From positions 48,291 through 112,290 of the forward strand of contig DXLP01000002.1 of assembly GCA_019414645.1 (NCBI GenBank): a stretch of 64,000 nucleotides of DNA, in the 5' to 3' direction. A program made the position numbers and the translations under genes. The notes under the pieces were generated by a model that was not told the DNA's origin, made no database searches, and worked only from the letters and a program-made list of their open reading frames with translations. This DNA is from Collinsella sp. (GTDB lineage: Bacteria > Actinomycetota > Coriobacteriia > Coriobacteriales > Coriobacteriaceae). Numbering within the stretch: position 1 is the stretch's first letter; every line of letters starts with the position of its first letter. Below, piece by piece: positions 57,925 to 64,000 of the stretch.

Positions 57925-59088
57925 CTACTTGATCACGCGCACGCGATACATCGACGGAATCTGCTTGAGCGCCTCGATGGTGCTGCTGTTCAGGTGCTCG
58001 TCGGTGTCGAACATGGTGTAGGCGTTCTCGCCAGCGGACTCGTTGGTCATACGCTGCACGTTGGCGTTGTCCTTGGCGAGAATGGCCGTGATCTGGCCGA
58101 TCATGTTGGGCACGTTGGCGTGCAGGCAGGCGATGCGGCTCGCGGCGCGCGCCTTGCCCATGCTGCAGGCGGGGTAGTTGACGCTGTGCGCGATATTGCC
58201 GTTTTCCAGGTAATCCTTGAGCTCGCTGATCGCCATGTCGGCGCAGTTGGCCTCGGCCTCGCCGGTGCCGGCGCCCGAGTGCGTGGTGATAAACGTATTG
58301 GGCATCTTGACGGTCTTGGGCGTGGCAAAGTCGCAGCTAAACCAGCTAAGCTTGCCCTCGCGCAGGGCGGCGTCGACGGCGTCCTCGTCAATGATGGTCT
58401 CGCGCGCGTAGTTGATGAGCACGGCGTCGGGTGCCAGCAGGTTGATTTGCTCGGTACTGATCATGCCGATGGTGTCGGCCTTGCTGGGCACGTGCACGGT
58501 GAGGTAGTCGCAGCCGCGGCAGAGGTCCTCGAGCGTGCCCACGCGCTGCACCTCGCGGCTCAGCACCCACGCGTGCTCGACGGAAATGAACGGATCGTAG
58601 CCGTAGACATCCATGCCCAGATCGACGCAGGCGTTGGCGACCTTGGAGCCCACGTTGCCCAGACCGATAACGCCGATGCGCTTGCCCTTGAGCTCGCGGC
58701 CCACAAAGGCCTTCTTGGCCTTTTCGGCGTCGACCTGAATCTCGGGGTCGTCGGCGTTGTCGCGCACCCAATTCATCGACTGCACCACGCCGCGGCTCGA
58801 GAGCACCAGCATGCCCAGGACGAGCTCCTTGACGGCGTTGCTGTTGGCACCGGGGGAGTTAAAGACGACGACGCCCTTTTTGGCGTACTCCTCGACGGGG
58901 ATGTTATTGACGCCGGCGCCGCAGCGGGCGATGGCGCGGATGCCCTCGGGCAGCTCGTAGCCGTGCAGGTCGGTCGAGCGCATCAGGATGGCGTCGGCCT
59001 CCTCGGCGGTGTCCACAAACTCGTAGCCCTCGCCAAACTCGACTTTGCCGTCTTTAGTGATGTCGTCGATGGTCTTAATCTTACGCAT
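57925..59088 (-). CDS. serA: D-3-phosphoglycerate dehydrogenase SerA (short form with ACT domain)
   Basis: 387 residues. The D-isomer 2-hydroxyacid dehydrogenase fold has the Rossmann motif IGVIGLGNVGSKVA, the substrate arginine in LINYARETII, and the catalytic His at THSGAGTGEAEANCA. The segment CGAGVNNIPVEEYAKKG is typical of SerA. A C-terminal ACT domain (ASRIACLHANVPNMIGQITAILAKDNANVQRM...) may bind serine for feedback inhibition. It oxidises 3-phosphoglycerate to 3-phosphohydroxypyruvate. It lies 70 bp after serC on the same strand, so the two enzymes are made together. Confidence 0.96.
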   Translation of the reverse strand: MRKIKTIDDITKDGKVEFGEGYEFVDTAEEADAILMRSTDLHGYELPEGIRAIARCGAGVNNIPVEEYAKKGVVVFNSPGANSNAVKELVLGMLVLSSRGVVQSMNWVRDNADDPEIQVDAEKAKKAFVGRELKGKRIGVIGLGNVGSKVANACVDLGMDVYGYDPFISVEHAWVLSREVQRVGTLEDLCRGCDYLTVHVPSKADTIGMISTEQINLLAPDAVLINYARETIIDEDAVDAALREGKLSWFSCDFATPKTVKMPNTFITTHSGAGTGEAEANCADMAISELKDYLENGNIAHSVNYPACSMGKARAASRIACLHANVPNMIGQITAILAKDNANVQRMTNESAGENAYTMFDTDEHLNSSTIEALKQIPSMYRVRVIK

Positions 59089-59158
59089 GGAAAAACTCCT
59101 TAGCAGGTTTGGTTTAAACAGGTGGTTTGAAGTGGCTGGTCGGCCCGCGCGTTGCGGG

Positions 59159-60283
<1,125 letters not shown>

Positions 60284-60424
60284 CTTCTAGTTCCCCTCGT
60301 AGTCGTTTGAACGTTCGGGATACTTTAGCACAGTGGAGCGCCAGGCGCGACCGCATCACGGTAAAACTCGAGTGCGCCGCTATGATTTACAGGATGGTTA
60401 CATGGGGGAGGGCGGTCGTTAGGT

Positions 60425-62167
60425 CTATATCACCGGGATATACCGTGACAAATACTCCTTGAGTGCCGGGTCGCATACATAAAGAAACGTTCCCAGCATG
60501 CCACGCGTCATGAGGACATAGTAGGCGTTGACGATGATCTTTCGTAGGTCGTCGTCGCTTGCCTTTTTCTTTGCGACGGTATCTTTGAAGTTTGCCTTGT
60601 TAACGCAGACGCCCCCTTTGTCGTTGTCGTAGTAAATGTCTGGCCCCAGAATTACGAAGCCGTAGTTGAGGTCGTAGCCCTGTACCGTGTGGATGCATCC
60701 GACCTCGTTGACGGCGTTGGGGGAGTTAACCCAATCCTTTTGACTCGAGTTCCAACGTTTAGGGATGCCCTCAATGACGATGTCGAACGCGTCTTTGTGT
60801 TTCTTCGTTTCCCACTTCCACGCAAAACCTGCCGTCATGCGGGATAGACCAACTTCTTCTTCCTTGGCTTGCTGTAGGGAACAGAAATCCTCAAATTGGT
60901 TGACGATTCCAAACTGGTATCTGGGGGTATCGCTGTCCGGATCCCCGGTTCGCGAATCGTAAGGCTCCGATGAAAAGAGATTCTTGAATTTCATGCCGGC
61001 ATGCATATACGCTTTGTTATCGAGTAGATCATATACAAAGTCGAGATACTCATCGCCGCCGCGTACTCGCATTTGCGTGCTTAGGCTGAACTCTTCAGTT
61101 TCAATGCCCTCTTCTTCGAGTTGGTTAAGTCGCCGCTCAAGACCGTCTCGATTGAGGCCGGATGCCCTGACTTGCTGCTTGGGGTCATAAAACAGATATG
61201 CCTTGTCGCAGCATTTGAATATCCAGTCAACTTGGTTGCTTGTGTGCGGAAGGTCAAGACGATCACAAGTGCTATAGAAGGCCTTGATGCCGGAGCCCAT
61301 GCTTAGATAATTACCCAGTCGATGTGCTTCATCGACAAGTAGGATGTCATAACGATCATTTTTGGTTACGTCACTGGGGCTCAAGATATCGCCAGGCTTT
61401 AACCCTGGAAGGAAGTGCGTGAGTTTCCTGAGGGTCTTTTTCAGGGAATCCATGGGGGTGACAAAACCGACTCGCAGGCCGGAAAGGTTGGGCTCATTTT
61501 TGATTTTGAACATGAGACTGATGGCGAGGATTGTTTTACCTGTTCCCGGCGCGCCATTCACGACGGTTATACGTTCTCTTTTTGAGCCGCCATGTTTTAC
61601 GTCTTCATGCTCCTGTTCGAGACGTTTAAAAATCGTCTCGATCGTTTCGTATTGGTCGGGCGTAAGCGTCTTGAAAGGCGAGAACTTGAACAGATCGGAG
61701 TTCTCGAGCTCTTCAATCGGATGAATCGCGTAGTTTTCTTCGCGAAGCTTTGTCCAGAGGTCTCGGAACCTCTGGCGATACTGAGGCCGCTCAAAATAAT
61801 CGAATTGGGCATAGCCGTTGTTGGCATTGGTGACCTGGTATTTTTCGTCGGCACAGAACAGCTCAATAAGTCGATTCTCGAACTCGAACGTTGCGGATTG
61901 GTTGAAGGTGGGATTGTCGATCAGAAGGGTCCGGTCGAAGTCCTTGTCCACGTTTGCAGCGTGTTGTTTCATACGGCGCTGGTAATTGGTTGTTTGGCCG
62001 ATGTATGCCGTCTTGTTTCTGCTGTTGGTAAGAATGTAAAGGACAGGCCAACTCTCGTCATGATGGGCTCCAGGCTTTGGCGTGCCAAAGTCCTGAAGCG
62101 ATTCGCTTGTCTCAAAGGGCTGGGGTAGGGGAAGCGTGTATTGCCGAAGGGCGAACTCATTACTCAT
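60425..62167 (-). CDS. GIY-YIG nuclease fused to DUF2075 SF1 helicase
   Basis: 580 residues from ATG 62167. An N-terminal GIY-YIG endonuclease domain (residues ~41-130) starts VLYILTNSRNKTAYIGQTTN and has the conserved Arg/His helix NYQRRMKQHA and a later Glu in FEFENRLIE. A linker leads to a DUF2075 helicase-type ATPase: Walker A NGAPGTGKT (204-212), Walker B ILLVDEAHRLG (275-285), HTVQGYDLNYGFVILG (493-508) and the motif VI-like NAYYVLMTRGM (548-558). The start overlaps the end of a MazG-like gene by eight bases. The pairing of nuclease, helicase and nucleotide pyrophosphohydrolase, next to an IS element, points to a defence system; this is inference. The codon pattern is more AT-rich than in housekeeping genes. 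Confidence 0.88.
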   Translation of the reverse strand: MSNEFALRQYTLPLPQPFETSESLQDFGTPKPGAHHDESWPVLYILTNSRNKTAYIGQTTNYQRRMKQHAANVDKDFDRTLLIDNPTFNQSATFEFENRLIELFCADEKYQVTNANNGYAQFDYFERPQYRQRFRDLWTKLREENYAIHPIEELENSDLFKFSPFKTLTPDQYETIETIFKRLEQEHEDVKHGGSKRERITVVNGAPGTGKTILAISLMFKIKNEPNLSGLRVGFVTPMDSLKKTLRKLTHFLPGLKPGDILSPSDVTKNDRYDILLVDEAHRLGNYLSMGSGIKAFYSTCDRLDLPHTSNQVDWIFKCCDKAYLFYDPKQQVRASGLNRDGLERRLNQLEEEGIETEEFSLSTQMRVRGGDEYLDFVYDLLDNKAYMHAGMKFKNLFSSEPYDSRTGDPDSDTPRYQFGIVNQFEDFCSLQQAKEEEVGLSRMTAGFAWKWETKKHKDAFDIVIEGIPKRWNSSQKDWVNSPNAVNEVGCIHTVQGYDLNYGFVILGPDIYYDNDKGGVCVNKANFKDTVAKKKASDDDLRKIIVNAYYVLMTRGMLGTFLYVCDPALKEYLSRYIPVI

Positions 62168-62516
62168 GATGGTTCGCCTTTCTGTATTCGTTAGATGATG
62201 CGTCGACGGGGTAGCGCTCGCCATTGCGCTTGAGCTTAGACGAAAGCGCCGCTGGCAGGTCGATTTCATTTAAATCTGCGAAACGCAGAAGGAAAAGGAG
62301 CGTGTCGGCGACTTCGTCTTCGATAGCTTGGCGTTGCTCGGTGTCTTCGAACATTTCTGCAATGCGCTCGTCGCTCACAAAACGAAAGAGCTGAAGGAGC
62401 TCGGAGGACTCAGTTGCCATGCCGATGGCAAGCTCTTTTGGCGTGTGATATTTGCGCCAGTCGCGTGCATCACAAAAGTCCCTGACTTGTTCCGTCATGG
62501 CATCGAGCTTATCCAT
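62160..62516 (-). CDS. MazG-like nucleotide pyrophosphohydrolase
   Basis: 118 residues from ATG 62516 (GGGAGG nine bases upstream). The all-alpha NTP-PPase motif is visible: ELAIGMATESSELLQLFRF (E-x2-E) and, in the next helix pair, EDEVADTLLFLLRFADL (E-x2-D). These four acidic residues bind Mg-NTP. The single-domain, short form resembles RS21-C6/dCTPase-type enzymes rather than full MazG. Translation is coupled to the GIY-YIG/helicase gene by an eight-base overlap. It could clear modified or excess nucleotides as part of a response to phage. Confidence 0.9.
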   Translation of the reverse strand: MDKLDAMTEQVRDFCDARDWRKYHTPKELAIGMATESSELLQLFRFVSDERIAEMFEDTEQRQAIEDEVADTLLFLLRFADLNEIDLPAALSSKLKRNGERYPVDASSNEYRKANHHE

Positions 62517-62631
62517 CGTCCGCAACCTCCCTGATGTTCATTGTTTTATTATGGCCGTATCTGGTATTTATTGCACATCATTTGGGGTGTGCGGTTTGTT
62601 CGATCGCGATTGGCCGGTAGGAGGTTTCACC

Positions 62632-62838
62632 ATGAAGATCGACGTTGATGTAGACCAGCTGCGCGAGAGCTTGCTCGACCGCGCGGGGAGTGCGGCTGGC
62701 GTGGGCTTTCCGGCCGCCATGCTCGACGTGATGGATATCGAGGACGAGTCGCCCCAAGAGCTCCTAGCCCGAGCTGAACGCGAAGGCCTCGACCTCCGTG
62801 TCTTCGCCACAGGCGACGATACGGACGACGGCTGGTAG
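62632..62838 (+). CDS. Small acidic protein of unknown function
   Basis: 68 residues from ATG 62632, preceded by a strong GTAGGAGG site. The product is acidic (IDVDVDQLRESLLDRAGSAA...MDIEDESPQELLARAEREGLDL) and predicted helical, with no signal or membrane segment. It is transcribed away from the MazG gene. I do not recognise the family. The good ribosome site supports a real gene. Confidence 0.65.
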   Translation: MKIDVDVDQLRESLLDRAGSAAGVGFPAAMLDVMDIEDESPQELLARAEREGLDLRVFATGDDTDDGW

Positions 62839-62875
62839 CCATAGCCACCCCTCAACCCTATCCCCACCCATAACT

Positions 62876-62916
62876 TGCGGTGAAATAGGGACTGTTTAGG
62901 CTGTTAGAAGGCCTAT
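62876..62916. repeat. Truncated palindromic repeat family B, copy 3
   Basis: TTGCGGTGAAATAGGGACTG (62876-62895) matches the 5' arm of copies at 29831 and 35345, and the inner TAGGC / GCCTA stem is present, but the 3' arm (expected to read AGTCCCTATTTCACCGCAA) is missing. The sequence changes at 62917 to the end of the IS3-type element. Confidence 0.7.
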
Positions 62917-64000
62917 GGGGGTGCGGACGATTTCTTGGACCGCGCCTAGGCGTATCCAAGCTTCCTGCGGTACTCCATCGGGCTGAGCCACCCGAGGGAC
63001 TTCTTTATCCGCCCCTCGCGATAATACACGAGGTAGGCCTCGAGCCTGCCCATGAACTCCTCGGCCGTCACGCCCTCCCAGTCCCTGTAGTGGAAGAACT
63101 CGTTCTTGAGACGGCCGAAGAAGCCCTCGCAGGCCGAGTTGTCCGGGCTGCAGCCCTTCGCGGACATGCTCCTGACCAGCCCGTTCTCCTCGCAGATCCC
63201 GATCCACTCCGGCCAGCGGTAGTGGCCGCCGCGGTCCGAGTGGATCGTCGTGCGGGCGCCCGCCGGCCTGGCCGCGCAGGCCTTGAGCAGGCTCGAGTTC
63301 GCGAGGCGCTTGTCGGGGTGCAGCCCGATCGACCAGGCGACGGGCATCCCGTCGAAGCAGTCGATGACCGGGCTCAGGTAGACCTTCTCGCCGCCCGGGA
63401 GCCTGAACTCGGTGATGTCGGTGAGCCACAGCCGGTTGGGCTCGTCGGCGTGGAAATTCCTGTTCACGAGGTTCTCCGGCGCCTTGGAGACCTCGCCGGC
63501 GTAGGAGCTGTAGCCCCGGGCGCGCCTCTTGTTGTAGACGACCTCGAGGCCCTCCTCGCGCATCACGCGGGCCACGCGTTTCTCGCTGGCGCGGACGCCC
63601 TCGCGGCGCAGGCGCGCCCAGACGGTGCGGTACCCCCAGCACCCCGAGCCCTCGCGGAAGATGCGCACCACGCGGTCTCGTATGTCGGCGTCGCGGTCGC
63701 GCGGCGCGGCGACGCGGGGCCTCCAGTACTCATAGGAGCTCTTCGATATCCTCAAGAAACCTGTGATCGAGCGGAGGGGCAGGGCGGTTGCCCGCCTCAA
63801 TCTCTCGCCGAGCTCGCACTTGCTCCTGTTCGAGATCGAAGCCGGGTCCCACCCTTCCGCTTTTAGGTCGGCCAACACCGCCCTGAGCAGCAGGTTCTCT
63901 ATCTGGTCCTCGTTGAGCCCGGCGAGCGGGCCGGTCGCGGGCGGGTGTTAGCGCTACTGTAAAAACAACCATTTTGACCAACGCTCAACAACCAATCATG
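62917..64000 (-). mobile_element. IS3-family insertion sequence (partial, runs off the window)
   Basis: The end of the element nearest the transposase stop is placed at 62917, where a family B repeat is interrupted and the sequence begins TGGGGGTGCGG; IS3 elements end in TG...CA. The orfB transposase follows. The other end, orfA and any target duplication lie beyond 64000. The boundary is inferred from the broken hairpin. Confidence 0.6.
62946..63878 (-). CDS. IS3 family transposase, orfB (rve integrase domain)
   Basis: 310 residues from GTG 63878; the frame stays open to about 63949 (NEDQIENLLLR before the start), as expected when orfB is entered by frameshift from orfA. An HTH_21-type segment (LRRATALPLRSITGFLRISKSSYEYWR; GYRTVWARLRREGVRASEKRVARVMREEGL) precedes the DDE integrase core: first Asp in LWLTDITEF, second in TTIHSDRGGHYR, Glu in NSACEGFFGRLKNEFFHY. 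All three catalytic residues are intact. The orfA frame is not identified in the remaining 120 bp; a frame running off the window end overlaps it. Confidence 0.9.
   Translation of the reverse strand: MLADLKAEGWDPASISNRSKCELGERLRRATALPLRSITGFLRISKSSYEYWRPRVAAPRDRDADIRDRVVRIFREGSGCWGYRTVWARLRREGVRASEKRVARVMREEGLEVVYNKRRARGYSSYAGEVSKAPENLVNRNFHADEPNRLWLTDITEFRLPGGEKVYLSPVIDCFDGMPVAWSIGLHPDKRLANSSLLKACAARPAGARTTIHSDRGGHYRWPEWIGICEENGLVRSMSAKGCSPDNSACEGFFGRLKNEFFHYRDWEGVTAEEFMGRLEAYLVYYREGRIKKSLGWLSPMEYRRKLGYA

Overview
The window (about 60 % G+C) looks like a chromosomal segment of a gut actinobacterium of the class Coriobacteriia, most probably Collinsella. This is inferred from gene content and style: class III fructose-1,6-bisphosphatase, C69 dipeptidases, DegV paralogues, DUF4430 surface proteins, GtrA proteins, and many palindromic intergenic repeats containing 'TTGGGGACGTTC'. 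No rRNA, tRNA or CRISPR array was seen. Most of the window is housekeeping; accessory DNA lies mainly at about 55.8-58 kb and 60.4-64 kb.

Layout. 0-7 kb: tail of a zinc-ribbon-type protein, a DUF1016/PD-(D/E)xK nuclease, a large Tat-exported surface phospholipase C, and two tandem paralogous lipoproteins. 7-13 kb: a one-carbon pair (cyclodeaminase-type cyclohydrolase and FolD), a 238-bp MITE-like inverted-repeat element, a C69 dipeptidase, and a phasin-like protein with a UbiB kinase. 12.8-17.8 kb: a cobalamin riboswitch followed by two DUF4430 surface proteins, one of them a 1248-residue array with a beta-propeller, a likely B12-capture locus. 17.9-27 kb: two GtrA proteins, fbp, DegV, a TIM-barrel protein, an rRNA methyltransferase and metG. 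27-36 kb: queuosine genes queH, queA and tgt, with an SDR oxidoreductase and a coiled-coil tail-anchored protein between them. Two copies of a structured intergenic element with compensatory stem changes sit just after queA and after the SDR gene; they are the best candidate here for an undescribed RNA or mobile DNA family.

36-46 kb: HAD phosphatases, an M20 dipeptidase, the pstSCAB phosphate importer, an Uup-like ABC-F protein and a DtxR-family regulator. 46-52 kb: a zinc-efflux module (ArsR/SmtB sensor with an intact alpha-5 zinc site, HMA chaperone, P-type ATPase) with three copies of one operator, a DEDDh exonuclease, a His-rich metal exporter, a YaiI protein and an HdeD-like membrane protein. 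53-57.6 kb: a nitroreductase behind a DtxR/IdeR-like box, two histidine phosphatases, a short DUF1015 protein, a decayed M20 peptidase and a PD-(D/E)xK-like protein. 57.9-60.3 kb: serC-serA. 60.4-64 kb: a two-gene MazG-like plus GIY-YIG/helicase module that may be a defence system, then an IS3-family element that appears to have cut through a repeat hairpin.

Several subsystems are tied together by visible regulatory DNA: the B12 riboswitch with the DUF4430 genes, TATGAAC-N4-GCTCATATA sites with the zinc module, and the DtxR-like box with the nitroreductase. Intergenic palindromes of at least six families recur across the window and account for most non-coding stretches longer than 200 bp.
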